Under the pieces are notes generated by a model. It saw nothing but the letters and a program-made list of their open reading frames with translations. It was not told where the DNA came from and did no database searches. DNA of 64,000 nt, from positions 1,860,001 to 1,924,000 of the forward strand of contig NC_015914.1 in assembly GCF_000222485.1 (NCBI RefSeq), given 5' to 3'. The position numbers and the translations under genes were made by a program. Shown here in pieces: positions 34,814 through 44,127 of this stretch. The stretch's first letter is position 1. Every line of letters begins with the position of its first letter. This DNA is from Cyclobacterium marinum DSM 745. GTDB lineage: Bacteria; Bacteroidota; Bacteroidia; Cytophagales; Cyclobacteriaceae.

Positions 34814-36922
34814 ATGGCAATTACAAAAGACACTTTTAAGCACGTAGATTATCTATGGGATGATGAAAAAGCAAAGGCTTTAGGGGACGATCAAGTAGCC
34901 CTTTTGCTTTACCGCTCAAACATTTTAGGTGCAGACCTTAGGATCACCAATTATGGAGGAGGGAATACTAGCTGCAAGACCATAGAAAAAGATCCCCTTA
35001 CCAAAGAAGACACTGAAATAATGTGGATCAAGGGATCAGGTGGAGACATTGGAACCTTAAAAAGAAGCGGCCTTGCAGGTTTGTATATGGACAAATTGCT
35101 AGCGCTTAAAAATGTCTACCGTGGATTGGAGTTTGAAGACGAAATGGTTGCACTTTTTAACCATTGTATCTATGACCTGGACTCTAAAGCACCATCTATC
35201 GATACACCTTTACACGCTGTTTTACCTTTCAAGCATATCGATCACCTTCACCCTGATGCAGCAATAGCCATTGCAGCAGCAAAAGATGGAGAAAAGATCA
35301 CCAACGAATTATTTGAAGGTCAAATTGCTTGGGTTCCTTGGCAAAGGCCAGGTTTCGACCTTGCCCTTCAGTTAGACAAAGCGCTAAAAGCCAATCCAGG
35401 AATCAGGGGTATTATGCTTGGTGGACATGGACTTTTCACATGGGGAGATACTGCCTATGAATGCTACATCAACAGTCTTGAGGTAATTGACAAAGCTTCA
35501 CAATATTTGGAAGATAACTATGGCAAAGATCGACCTGTTTTCGGTGGACAAAAAGTTGCTTCCCTTCCAGAAGATGAAAGAAGAGAACAAGCCTCTATCA
35601 TTGCACCACACCTAAGAGGGCTAGCTTCTAGTTACAATAGAATGGTTGGTCATTTTTCCGACGATGAACGCGTTTTGGAATTTATTAACAGCAATGACCT
35701 GGAAAAATTAGCTCCTCTTGGAACAAGTTGTCCGGATCATTTCTTGCGAACTAAAATCAGACCGTTGGTATTGGAAATCGCTCCTGATACTGATTTGTCT
35801 GACATGACTGAGGTTAAAGCCTATCTTGAAAAAGAATTTGAAGACTACAGACAATACTACACCAAATATTATGAAGACCACAAACGTGACAATAGTCCAG
35901 GTATTAGGGATTCAAACCCTGTAGTAATTTTATGGCCGGGTGTAGGGATGTTCTCTTACGCTAAAAATAAGCAGACTGCAAGGGTAGCAAGTGAGTTTTA
36001 TACCAATGCTATCAATGTAATGAAAGGTGCCGAAGCTGTTTCTTCTTATGTTTCATTGCCTTTACAAGAAGCATTTGACATCGAATATTGGTTATTGGAA
36101 GAAGCCAAACTGCAAAGAATGCCTAAGGAACAGCCGCTTTCAAGAAAAGTAGCTTTTGTAACCGGAGGAGCCGGAGGTATCGGAAAAGCAATTGCCGATA
36201 AACTGGCTCAAGAAGGTGCTTGTGTATTCATTACTGATATCAACAAAGACAATCTGGACACTGCCTTGGCAACTTATGGCAAAGACACAGGGTCCGGAGC
36301 ATTAATGGATGTGACCAAAATGGAGGATATAGAAAAAGCCCTTAAAGCTGCTTGTCTGAAATTTGGTGGTGTGGACATTATCGTCAACTGTGCTGGCTTG
36401 GCCATCTCTAAACCAATTGCACAAACCACTGAAAAAGATTGGGATATTCTTCAATCTGTTCTGGTAAAAGGTCAATTTGCTGTTTCTAAAGTTGCTGTTG
36501 CCATTTTACGGGCACAGGATAAAGGTGGTGACATTGTAAATATTGCAAGTAAAAATGCTTTGGTTTCCGGACCTAACAATGTTGGTTATGGTACTGCCAA
36601 AGCTGCTCAAGTACACATGAGTAGATTGTTAGCTGCTGAACTGGGACCTGACAAGATCCGAGTGAACGTAGTCAATCCAGATGCGGTGATTGAAGGAAGT
36701 AAAATTTGGGAAGGCGAATGGGCCAAAGGCAGAGCCAAGGCTTATGGAATCACTGTTGAAGAACTTCCTGCATTCTATGCCAAGCGTACCATCATGAATG
36801 AAATTATCTCCGTAGACGATATTGCCAATGGAGTTTTTGCCTTTGTAGGAGGTCATTTAAGCAAGAGTACCGGAAATATTTTAAACGTTGACGGAGGGGT
36901 TGCTGCTGCCTTTGTCAGATAA
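34814..36922 (+). CDS. Bifunctional rhamnulose-1-phosphate aldolase/short-chain dehydrogenase
   Basis: This 702-residue fusion combines an N-terminal class II aldolase domain (about 1-430; NYGGGNTSCKT near 46, GSGGDIGTLKRSGLAGLYMD near 74, GGHGLFTWGDTAYE near 198) with a C-terminal SDR (about 440-702). The SDR has VTGGAGGIGKAIA (near 447), the NCAG-type NAG motif, and GYGTAKAAQVHMSR with catalytic Tyr and Lys (near 594). The family cleaves L-rhamnulose 1-phosphate to DHAP and L-lactaldehyde and then oxidises or reduces the lactaldehyde. It opens the rhamnose operon, with rhamnose isomerase 9 bases downstream. Confidence 0.92.
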   Translation: MAITKDTFKHVDYLWDDEKAKALGDDQVALLLYRSNILGADLRITNYGGGNTSCKTIEKDPLTKEDTEIMWIKGSGGDIGTLKRSGLAGLYMDKLLALKNVYRGLEFEDEMVALFNHCIYDLDSKAPSIDTPLHAVLPFKHIDHLHPDAAIAIAAAKDGEKITNELFEGQIAWVPWQRPGFDLALQLDKALKANPGIRGIMLGGHGLFTWGDTAYECYINSLEVIDKASQYLEDNYGKDRPVFGGQKVASLPEDERREQASIIAPHLRGLASSYNRMVGHFSDDERVLEFINSNDLEKLAPLGTSCPDHFLRTKIRPLVLEIAPDTDLSDMTEVKAYLEKEFEDYRQYYTKYYEDHKRDNSPGIRDSNPVVILWPGVGMFSYAKNKQTARVASEFYTNAINVMKGAEAVSSYVSLPLQEAFDIEYWLLEEAKLQRMPKEQPLSRKVAFVTGGAGGIGKAIADKLAQEGACVFITDINKDNLDTALATYGKDTGSGALMDVTKMEDIEKALKAACLKFGGVDIIVNCAGLAISKPIAQTTEKDWDILQSVLVKGQFAVSKVAVAILRAQDKGGDIVNIASKNALVSGPNNVGYGTAKAAQVHMSRLLAAELGPDKIRVNVVNPDAVIEGSKIWEGEWAKGRAKAYGITVEELPAFYAKRTIMNEIISVDDIANGVFAFVGGHLSKSTGNILNVDGGVAAAFVR

Positions 36923-36931
36923 TTTATTATC

Positions 36932-38215
36932 ATGAGAATTGATAAAAATCAAATCAATACTATCAATAACAGAGCTCTCCCGGATCACCGGGAGAGTTTT
37001 GAGTATCTAAGCAATAAATTAACCACCAAAGGGCTGGAACCTGAGCATCTCATTCAGAAGATTCAGGATTTTCAAATTGCCATTCCAAGCTGGGCACTCG
37101 GCACTGGAGGTACAAGGTTTGGCCGATTTCCGGGTGGAGGTGAACCTCGGTCTTTAGAGGAAAAAATCGATGATGTAGGACTTCTTCATGCATTAAATGC
37201 CGGATCAGGAGCTATTTCCCTACACATTCCTTGGGATATACCCGAAGATATTGGAGCAGTGAAAGCACATGCGGCTTCTCATAATTTACTATTCGACGCA
37301 GTCAATTCAAATACCTTCCAAGACCAAGAAGAGCAAGAACACTCTTACAAGTTTGGCTCATTGTGTCACACAGATAGTAAGGTAAGACAGCAAGCCATAG
37401 ATCACAATCTAGAGGTAATCAAATACGGAGATCAACTGGGATCGAAAGCATTAACTGTCTGGTTGGCCGATGGATCATCATTTCCCGGGCAAATGAATTT
37501 CAGAAAAGCTTTACAGCGCACCCTGGATTCTTTGAAAGAAATTTACCAAGGGATGCCTGCGGACTGGAAAATGTTTGTGGAGTACAAACCTTACGAACCC
37601 TATTTTTACCATACCGTTATACAGGATTGGGGAACATCTCATTTATTGGCTTCCCAATTGGGCGACAGGGCCTTTACTTTGGTTGATTTGGGTCATCACC
37701 TGCCCAACACAAATATTGAACAAATTGTGGCCACCCTTATGATGCAGGGCAAACTGGGAGGATTTCATTTCAATGACTCCAAATTCGGAGATGATGACCT
37801 TACCGTTGGAGCCATGAAACCTTACCAATTGTTTTTGATATTTAACGAATTGGTAGAAGGCATGGAAGACAATGCTTCAAAGAATCCTGCTCCGGCATGG
37901 ATGATCGATGCAAGCCACAACCTAAAAGACCCAATGGAGGACTTGCTCCAGTCAGTTGAAGCCATTCAACTGGCCTATGCCCAAGCCTTAACTGTGGACC
38001 GAAATGCCCTGGAAAATGCCCGCGAATCCAATGATGCGGTATTGGCACAAGAAATTTTGCAAAATGCTTTTCGCACAGATTTAAGGCCTTTGATAGCAGA
38101 AGCCCGACTTCAAGCAAATGCAGCCCTTTCACCCGTAGAAGTCTACAGGGAATTGTCTGTAAGAAAGCAATTGGTCAAAGAAAGGGGCGCCAAAACTCTT
38201 GCCACCGGCCTTTAA
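36932..38215 (+). CDS. rhaI: L-rhamnose isomerase (RhaI type)
   Basis: This 427-residue TIM-barrel isomerase shows AIPSWALGTGGTRFGRFPGG (near residue 50) and LTVWLADGSSFPGQMNF (near 173). It also has a metal-site Asp in LVDLGHHLPNTNIEQI (near 253) and His/Asp in GGFHFNDSKFGDDDLTVGA (near 277). This is the RhaI (Pseudomonas/Bacillus-type) rhamnose isomerase pattern rather than E. coli RhaA. It converts L-rhamnose to L-rhamnulose. The gene sits between the aldolase fusion and the kinase, completing the pathway with only 9 and 36 bases between genes. Confidence 0.88.
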   Translation: MRIDKNQINTINNRALPDHRESFEYLSNKLTTKGLEPEHLIQKIQDFQIAIPSWALGTGGTRFGRFPGGGEPRSLEEKIDDVGLLHALNAGSGAISLHIPWDIPEDIGAVKAHAASHNLLFDAVNSNTFQDQEEQEHSYKFGSLCHTDSKVRQQAIDHNLEVIKYGDQLGSKALTVWLADGSSFPGQMNFRKALQRTLDSLKEIYQGMPADWKMFVEYKPYEPYFYHTVIQDWGTSHLLASQLGDRAFTLVDLGHHLPNTNIEQIVATLMMQGKLGGFHFNDSKFGDDDLTVGAMKPYQLFLIFNELVEGMEDNASKNPAPAWMIDASHNLKDPMEDLLQSVEAIQLAYAQALTVDRNALENARESNDAVLAQEILQNAFRTDLRPLIAEARLQANAALSPVEVYRELSVRKQLVKERGAKTLATGL

Positions 38216-38251
38216 TTTAAATCAATCCATTCAAAATAATCCGATAATACA

Positions 38252-39583
38252 ATGCCCATTCCGGTAACTGCCATTTTTGATATAGGAAAAACTAACAAGA
38301 AATTTTTCCTGTTTGATGAAAATCTTAATGAAATCAAGGAAGAATATGTTCAGTTTCCCACGATTAAGGATGACGACGGTTTTGAATGTGATGATTTAGA
38401 GAAAATTACACAGTGGGCCAAAGAAAATGTAGAGAAATTGTGCCAAGACCCTCAATATGAGATCAAGGCATTGAATTTCTCTACTTATGGAGCTACTTTT
38501 GTATCGATTGGAGAGGATGGCAAGCCAGTAACCCCGATATACAATTACCTCAAAGACTTCCCTGAAGATGTTCACAGGGAGTTTTACAGCAAATACCCTG
38601 AGGAAAGCATCAATCAGACCACTGCCTCCCCTACTTTAGGCATGCTTAATTCAGGTTTGCAACTATACTGGCTCAAAAGAAAGAAACCTGAAGTATTTAA
38701 TAAAATTAAATATTCTTTACACCTTCCTCAGTACATCTCTTATCTTTTTACCGGGGAGGTTGTAAGCGAACCCACCTCTATAGGCTGCCATACAAAATTA
38801 TGGGATTTCCCTAAGGGAGATTATCATCAATGGGTTTATGATGAAGGAATAGCGGATAAACTCCCCCCTCAGGTACCTACCACTCACAGCTTTGAAAAAG
38901 AAATTTGCGGACAAAAGGTTAAAATTGGTGTTGGGATCCATGACTCTTCTTCTGCTCTGGCCTCTTATTTGATTAAAATCAAAGAGCCATTTCTACTGAT
39001 TTCTACAGGCACTTGGAGCATTTCACTAAACCCATTTCCCAAAAGAGATCTGACTTTTTCTGAATTGCAGAATGACTGTTTGAATTTCTTATCCATCCAT
39101 GGAAAGACAGTTAAAGCCAGTCGTTTTTTCCTTGGATATGAACTGGATCACCAGCTCAAGAAAATGAACAATACTTTTAGTAAAGAACCAAAGTATTATA
39201 AGAATATTGTACCTGATGAAAAATTAGTTAACCAACTTTTAAATGGGGAGATTTCAGGAACCTTTTATCCTAATGCCATTGCGAGAACACCACTGGTAGC
39301 TGAAATTTTTCCTGAAAATAATTGGGACATCTCCTCATTTTCAAATTATGAAGAAGCCTTTCACCATTTGATTTTTGGATTGGTAAGAATGCAAGTAGCC
39401 TCATTGATGCTCGCCAAAGGTGCTACAGCTATAAAAAAAGTGTATATTGATGGTGGTTTTGTTCATAACAAAGTATTTATCCGTTTTTTAAATGCGCTTT
39501 TAGAAGGTTATGAACTCGAATTTTCAGACTTCCCTTTAGGCTCAGCTTATGGGGCAGCATTAATGCTAAACGCTTTTAAATAA
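38252..39583 (+). CDS. FGGY-family carbohydrate kinase, probable L-rhamnulokinase
   Basis: This 443-residue kinase opens with the phosphate-1 motif AIFDIGKTNKKFFLFDE and has the FGGY fold marks LISTGTWSISLNPFP (near residue 250), YIDGGFVHNKVFIRFL (near 405) and GSAYGAALMLNAFK at the end. Operon position between rhamnose isomerase and an esterase makes L-rhamnulose the expected substrate, giving L-rhamnulose 1-phosphate for the fusion aldolase. The assignment to rhamnulose rather than fuculose or xylulose rests on this context. Its length is slightly shorter than that of RhaB from enterics. Confidence 0.85.
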   Translation: MPIPVTAIFDIGKTNKKFFLFDENLNEIKEEYVQFPTIKDDDGFECDDLEKITQWAKENVEKLCQDPQYEIKALNFSTYGATFVSIGEDGKPVTPIYNYLKDFPEDVHREFYSKYPEESINQTTASPTLGMLNSGLQLYWLKRKKPEVFNKIKYSLHLPQYISYLFTGEVVSEPTSIGCHTKLWDFPKGDYHQWVYDEGIADKLPPQVPTTHSFEKEICGQKVKIGVGIHDSSSALASYLIKIKEPFLLISTGTWSISLNPFPKRDLTFSELQNDCLNFLSIHGKTVKASRFFLGYELDHQLKKMNNTFSKEPKYYKNIVPDEKLVNQLLNGEISGTFYPNAIARTPLVAEIFPENNWDISSFSNYEEAFHHLIFGLVRMQVASLMLAKGATAIKKVYIDGGFVHNKVFIRFLNALLEGYELEFSDFPLGSAYGAALMLNAFK

Positions 39584-39600
39584 TTAAAAATATACGCTCA

Positions 39601-40524
39601 ATGAAGCAGTTTGTTTTAGTTCTAAGTTTCATTTTTATTATGGGAGCCTTATCAGCCCAAAATCAATCCATTATAATGGACATTTATCAGGGAGAAATTC
39701 CATTTCAGAAAATCTCTCAAGTTAAAGAGGTGAGTGAAGTCGATGGTATCACCCGTATTAGCAATGTGCAAACTCCTCAAATCCAAGTGTTTTTGCCTGC
39801 CAAAAGTTCAGCTACCGGCCAAGCAGTGATCATTTGTCCGGGTGGAGGATATGGTATTTTGGCCTATGATTGGGAAGGAACTGACATTGCCAAATGGCTC
39901 AACAGCCATGGTATTGCCGGTATTGTACTAAAATATCGCTTGCCTTCAGCGGTTACTCAGACAAGTCCTCACTTGGTACCTATGTCTGATGGGCAACAAG
40001 CCATCAGATTGGTTAGGCATCATGCTGAAGAATGGAATATTGATCCCGAGAAAATAGGTATTATGGGTTTTTCTGCCGGTGGCCACTTGGCCTCCACTTT
40101 AGGTACTCACTTTGATTCAGGAAATCCCGGGGCCGATGATCCAATACAGCATCAATCAAGTCGTCCAGATTTTATGATTCTTGGATATCCTGTTATTTCA
40201 TTTAATAAAACCTTTACCCACATAGGTTCTCGGAACAATTTAATCGGTGAAAACCCCGAAGCCAAATGGGTCAATTATTTCAGCAATGAAGAACAAATAA
40301 GGGCCGACACACCACCAACTTTTATCTTCCATTCCCAAGATGATACCGGAGTTCCGGTTAAGCATAGCCTCATGTTTTATCAAGGGTTGGTAGAAAAAAA
40401 TATCCCTGCAGAAATGCATTTGTACCCTTTAGGTAAACATGGATATGCCCTGTCCATCAACAAAGAAGGCACCCAAAAGGACTGGCCTAAAAGTTGCATT
40501 AACTGGTTGCAGCATTTGGAATGA
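39601..40524 (+). CDS. Secreted alpha/beta hydrolase, paralogue of the 33486 gene
   Basis: This 307-residue protein has a signal peptide (MKQFVLVLSFIFIMGALSAQ) and the same catalytic layout as its paralogue at 33486. The shared elements are IICPGGGYGILAYDWEGTD, the nucleophile elbow GIMGFSAGGHLASTLGTHFD (Ser near 160) and LYPLGKHGYALSINK with the terminal His (near 285). It belongs to the BD-FAE/acetylxylan-esterase-like group acting on carbohydrate esters. It begins 17 bases after the kinase stop and overlaps the GH140 gene by 4 bases (ATGA), so it is part of the rhamnose operon. Confidence 0.86.
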   Translation: MKQFVLVLSFIFIMGALSAQNQSIIMDIYQGEIPFQKISQVKEVSEVDGITRISNVQTPQIQVFLPAKSSATGQAVIICPGGGYGILAYDWEGTDIAKWLNSHGIAGIVLKYRLPSAVTQTSPHLVPMSDGQQAIRLVRHHAEEWNIDPEKIGIMGFSAGGHLASTLGTHFDSGNPGADDPIQHQSSRPDFMILGYPVISFNKTFTHIGSRNNLIGENPEAKWVNYFSNEEQIRADTPPTFIFHSQDDTGVPVKHSLMFYQGLVEKNIPAEMHLYPLGKHGYALSINKEGTQKDWPKSCINWLQHLE

Positions 40525-41834
40525 AAACTAACTTACAGCCACTGAAAATAAGTCCAAATGGCAGGTTTTTAACCTGCCAAGATGGGAGTCCTTTTTTCTG
40601 GCTGGGAGATACTGCTTGGGAATTGTTTCACAGGTTATCACTTAAAGAAACCAGATTTTATTTCCAAAACCGTATAGATAAAGGATTTACCATTATTCAA
40701 GCAGTTATTTTGGCGGAATTGGATGGCCTTACCACGCCCAATGCAGCGGGCCATTTACCTTTAAAGGATTTAGATCCCTGCCAACCCAATGAGGCTTATT
40801 TCAAGCATGTGGATGAGGTAGTAGCCATGGCAGCTGAGATGGGGCTATACCTTGCCTTACTACCTACTTGGGGAGACAAATACAATAAAAAATGGGGAAC
40901 CGGTCCTGAAGTATTTACCCCCGAGAACGCCAGAACTTATGGTGAATTTTTGGCCAAACGTTTTGCAAAATACCCACACTTGGTTTGGGTAATGGGAGGA
41001 GACAGGGCACCGGAAGACAAGGAAGACCAGCAAATCATTGAGCAAATGGCCTTAGGGATAAGCACCTTTGATAAAACCAGCCTAATTACCTACCATCCGG
41101 GAGGTGGGACCATCGCAAGTGATCTTTTCCCCAATGCTTCATGGTTGCAAATCGATATGTTCCAATCTAGGCATCAAAAACAATTTCGAGAATATAGATT
41201 TGTAAACAAGGCCAGAAGCAGGAAGCCTATTCGTCCTGTAATCAATGGAGAACCAGGCTATGAAAACATCCCCAACTTATTAAACAAGTGGCATTTTCAG
41301 CGACTGAATGCCACTGATGTCAGGCTATCTGCCTATTGGAGCATGCTGTCAGGTGCTGCCGGTTATACCTATGGGTGCAATGAAGTTTGGCAAATGCACA
41401 CAGAAAAATCCAACCCGCTTTTTGGCGCACAAATGTCTTGGGACAAAGCATTAGACTTACCCGGAGCCACCCAAGTAGGATTTTTACCAAAGCTTTTTGT
41501 AAAACTACCCTGGCAAGAAATGGTAGTTTCAACAAAAGTCTTTGCAGGCTTAAAGTGGCCTTTACATCCTCAGAAATTAGCCTTAACAACAGTCGATCAA
41601 GGCTGCATTCTAATTTACCAACCTAGAGGAAGTAAAATAAAAACACGAATAAATAGGAGCATTTTGAATAAGGCTGAAGCCTATTGGATCAACCCTCAAG
41701 ATGGAAAAGTTGAAGCCCTCAAAGGGCGGCTTTCAAACACTTTTCAGACACCGAATAGGTTACAAGATTGGTTATTATTGATCGTATCAGGTAGCTATCA
41801 GGGACAGTGGAAATTCCAAAAGCCTGACTCTTAA
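40521..41834 (+). CDS. GH140-family glycoside hydrolase (DUF4038, apiosidase type)
   Basis: This 437-residue protein has the DUF4038/GH140 pattern. FFWLGDTAWELFHRLSLKE (near residue 24) is followed by QAVILAELDGLT, LVWVMGGDRAPEDKEDQQII (near 153) and PVINGEPGYENIP (near 238), holding the likely acid and nucleophile residues. Characterised GH140 enzymes release D-apiose residues from rhamnogalacturonan II. A C-terminal beta domain (about 340-437) ends the protein. There is no clear signal peptide, so it may work on imported oligosaccharide in the cytoplasm. Its ATG overlaps the esterase stop, tying it to rhamnose catabolism. That pairing supports a pectic substrate, by inference. Confidence 0.85.
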   Translation: MKTNLQPLKISPNGRFLTCQDGSPFFWLGDTAWELFHRLSLKETRFYFQNRIDKGFTIIQAVILAELDGLTTPNAAGHLPLKDLDPCQPNEAYFKHVDEVVAMAAEMGLYLALLPTWGDKYNKKWGTGPEVFTPENARTYGEFLAKRFAKYPHLVWVMGGDRAPEDKEDQQIIEQMALGISTFDKTSLITYHPGGGTIASDLFPNASWLQIDMFQSRHQKQFREYRFVNKARSRKPIRPVINGEPGYENIPNLLNKWHFQRLNATDVRLSAYWSMLSGAAGYTYGCNEVWQMHTEKSNPLFGAQMSWDKALDLPGATQVGFLPKLFVKLPWQEMVVSTKVFAGLKWPLHPQKLALTTVDQGCILIYQPRGSKIKTRINRSILNKAEAYWINPQDGKVEALKGRLSNTFQTPNRLQDWLLLIVSGSYQGQWKFQKPDS

Positions 41835-41914
41835 ATAGTTGCTAAATTTTTGTGGATAAAATTGTGGATAAAGCAAAAAAATGCTGTTTTGCCTTCAATA
41901 TTATTTAAAATTAC

Positions 41915-42337
41915 TCATTCTCCCATTACTGTAAGTACCAGGTTTCTCTTTCCTCCATAATTGCGATACTCACCTAAGTAAATGCCTTGCCAAGTCCCAA
42001 GGTTCAATCTGCCATGGGTCACCGGAATCTGCACCGAACAACCAAAAATACTTGATTTAAGGTGTGCAGGCATGTCATCAGGGCCTTCCATGGTATGAAT
42101 AAAATGGGGATAATCCTCCGGAATCAAGTAATTGGTAAAAGTTTCGAAATCTACTCTTACAGAAGGATCAGCATTTTCATTGACCGTTAAACCTGCAGAA
42201 GTATGTTTTATCCAAACTTGAAGTAGGCCTCGATCAATTTTTTTTAATTCAGCAAAGTTATCCACAATATGTCTGGTAATGAGGTGAAAACCTCTTTTGT
42301 ATGCGGGCAATTGAATTTCTTTTTGAAAAGTTTTCAT
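41915..42337 (-). CDS. yjbQ: YjbQ/UPF0047 family protein
   Basis: This 140-residue protein matches the family throughout: HIVDNFAELKKIDRGLLQVW, HTSAGLTVNENADPSVRVDF (near residue 47), HTMEGPDDMPAHLKSSIFG (near 82) and GTWQGIYLGEYRNYGGKR (near 114). The conserved His and Asp residues form a trimeric metal-containing site. Some members show weak thiamine-phosphate-synthase activity, but the true role is unsettled. It is transcribed alone, convergent with the GH140 gene. Confidence 0.9.
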   Translation of the reverse strand: MKTFQKEIQLPAYKRGFHLITRHIVDNFAELKKIDRGLLQVWIKHTSAGLTVNENADPSVRVDFETFTNYLIPEDYPHFIHTMEGPDDMPAHLKSSIFGCSVQIPVTHGRLNLGTWQGIYLGEYRNYGGKRNLVLTVMGE

Positions 42338-42442
42338 TAATTTTTTTACTGATTTGTTTCCTACTCAAATATAAAAAATTTAAGAATTGCAGTTTATTAA
42401 TTATATTTAAGATTAATCCTTTTAGAACTTAAATTTAAAAAA

Positions 42443-42910
42443 ATGCAGAAGCTAAGCTTTTCAATTTTGATATTGTTATTCACCGTAGTGAGTTTTTCTG
42501 CGAACGCCCAACAGATGACAGAAATCCTTACCCTTAAAGATGCCCAAGCCATTGCAGACGCTGCAGAGGCCAAAGCCAAAGCAAACGATTGGAATGTGGT
42601 CATTGCTATTGTAGATGCCGGTGGGCACTTGGTAGTTCTGAGAAGAATGGATGGTACCCAAAGTGGGAGTATTGATGTGGCCCTAGAAAAAAGTGAGACC
42701 GCAGTAAAATTTAGACGATCCACGAAAGAATTTGAAGACATGGTCATGGAGGGTCGATTGAATATTCTTAGTCTACCGGGAGTACTGGCCATGGAAGGAG
42801 GGCTTCCTATTATTGCCGGAGATCAGGTTATTGGAGCCATTGGCGTAAGTGGAGCTGCCCCACCTGAAGATGGAATCATTGCCGGAGCCGGAGTTGCTGC
42901 TTTTAAATAA
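42443..42910 (+). CDS. Secreted GlcG/HbpS-family protein
   Basis: This 155-residue protein has a signal peptide (MQKLSFSILILLFTVVSFSA, cleaved near NAQQ). Its GlcG/HbpS domain shows LKDAQAIADAAEAKAKAND, VVIAIVDAGGHLVVLRRMDG and the end segment GVSGAAPPEDGIIAGAGVAA. HbpS members bind haem or small ligands, and others are found beside glycolate and propanediol genes. This one is periplasmic. Ligand and partner are unknown. Distance from the aminotransferase start is 45 bases, so they may share a transcript. Confidence 0.85.
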   Translation: MQKLSFSILILLFTVVSFSANAQQMTEILTLKDAQAIADAAEAKAKANDWNVVIAIVDAGGHLVVLRRMDGTQSGSIDVALEKSETAVKFRRSTKEFEDMVMEGRLNILSLPGVLAMEGGLPIIAGDQVIGAIGVSGAAPPEDGIIAGAGVAAFK

Positions 42911-42955
42911 TATTCTCTTTTCCGGATTGGGAATATTTCCTACGGACCTATACTA

Positions 42956-44113
42956 ATGATGACAAAAGCAAAAAATCTACCTTCAAAACTTCCCTATGTA
43001 GGCACAACCATTTTTACGGTCATGTCTAAACTTGCGACAGATGAAGGCGCCTATAATTTATCCCAAGGCTTTCCAAGCTTTGATTGTTCTCCAAAACTAA
43101 GTGAATTGGTTTGTCACTATCTAAAAAATGGATACAACCAATATGCCCCCATGTCCGGTGCGCCGGTTTTCAGAGAGAGCATTGCTGAAAAAACCGCCGA
43201 CGTCTATGGAATATCCTACAATCCTGAAACAGAAGTAACAGTTACCTCGGGCGCCACAGAAGCCATTTTCTGTGCAGTTACTGCGGTAGTATATCCAGGA
43301 GATGAAGTGATCGTATTGGAACCGGCCTATGACAGTTATGTACCGGCCATAGACCTCAATGGTGGCGTTCCGGTTTTTGTCACTTTAGATGCGCCCGATT
43401 TTAAAATTGATTGGGAAAAAGTAAAAGCCAAAATCAGTCCTAAAACCAAAGCAATTCTAATCAACACCCCACACAATCCTGTGGGGACAGTCTTTAGCAA
43501 AGAAGACCTTGATTGCCTGGCGGAAATTATCCGTGGAAAAGACATTTACATCATTAGCGATGAAGTATATGAACATATTGTCTTTGATGGTGAAGTTCAT
43601 CATTCCATGATGACGCATCCGGAATTAAAGGAAAGGTCTTTTATTTGCAATTCCGTAGGTAAAACCTACCATGTTACCGGCTGGAAAATTGGCTATTGCT
43701 TGGCACCTGCCGCACTGACCAAGGAGTTTAGACGTATTCACCAATACATTACTTTCTGCACCGTGTCTCCCATGCAGTTTGCCCTTGCGGATTTCTTGAA
43801 ATTGCCTGAACATTATGAAGCCTTATCTGATTTCTATCAGCGCAAAAGAGATCGTTTCAATGAAGCCCTAAAGGCCTCTAGGTTTACCTTTAAACCTTCA
43901 AAAGGTAGTTTCTTTCAAATCGTCTCCTACGAAAAAATCACGGACGAATACGATTATGATTTAGCAATAAGGCTTACGAAGGAGATCAAGGTCGCATCAG
44001 TTCCTGTATCCGTTTTTTATAAGGATAAAAAAGATGATAAATTATTACGGTTTTGTTTTGCAAAGGATGATGACATCCTGGACAAAGCTGCTGAATTGTT
44101 ATGTAAATTATAA
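42956..44113 (+). CDS. PLP-dependent aminotransferase, methionine aminotransferase (YbdL) type
   Basis: This 385-residue class I/II aminotransferase has NLSQGFPSFDCSPKL (near residue 35), NGYNQYAPMSGAPVFRE and ITYTS-like EVTVTSGATEAIFCAVTA (near 90). It also has NTPHNPVGTVF (near 167) and the Schiff-base lysine in NSVGKTYHVTGWKIGY (near 233). The wording 'NxYxQYAPM xG' and FxTVSPMQFALADFL are typical of YbdL-type methionine/glutamine aminotransferases. It likely serves methionine salvage or amino-acid turnover. The epimerase-like gene starts 14 bases later. Confidence 0.88.
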   Translation: MMTKAKNLPSKLPYVGTTIFTVMSKLATDEGAYNLSQGFPSFDCSPKLSELVCHYLKNGYNQYAPMSGAPVFRESIAEKTADVYGISYNPETEVTVTSGATEAIFCAVTAVVYPGDEVIVLEPAYDSYVPAIDLNGGVPVFVTLDAPDFKIDWEKVKAKISPKTKAILINTPHNPVGTVFSKEDLDCLAEIIRGKDIYIISDEVYEHIVFDGEVHHSMMTHPELKERSFICNSVGKTYHVTGWKIGYCLAPAALTKEFRRIHQYITFCTVSPMQFALADFLKLPEHYEALSDFYQRKRDRFNEALKASRFTFKPSKGSFFQIVSYEKITDEYDYDLAIRLTKEIKVASVPVSVFYKDKKDDKLLRFCFAKDDDILDKAAELLCKL

Positions 44114-44127
44114 ATTGTTACCAAGGA

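Noticed and set aside
41858..41895. Tandem GTGGATAAA and a weak GCAAAA/TTTTGC pairing after the GH140 gene
   Set aside because: Arms are only six bases with an A-rich surround. Too weak to call a terminator.
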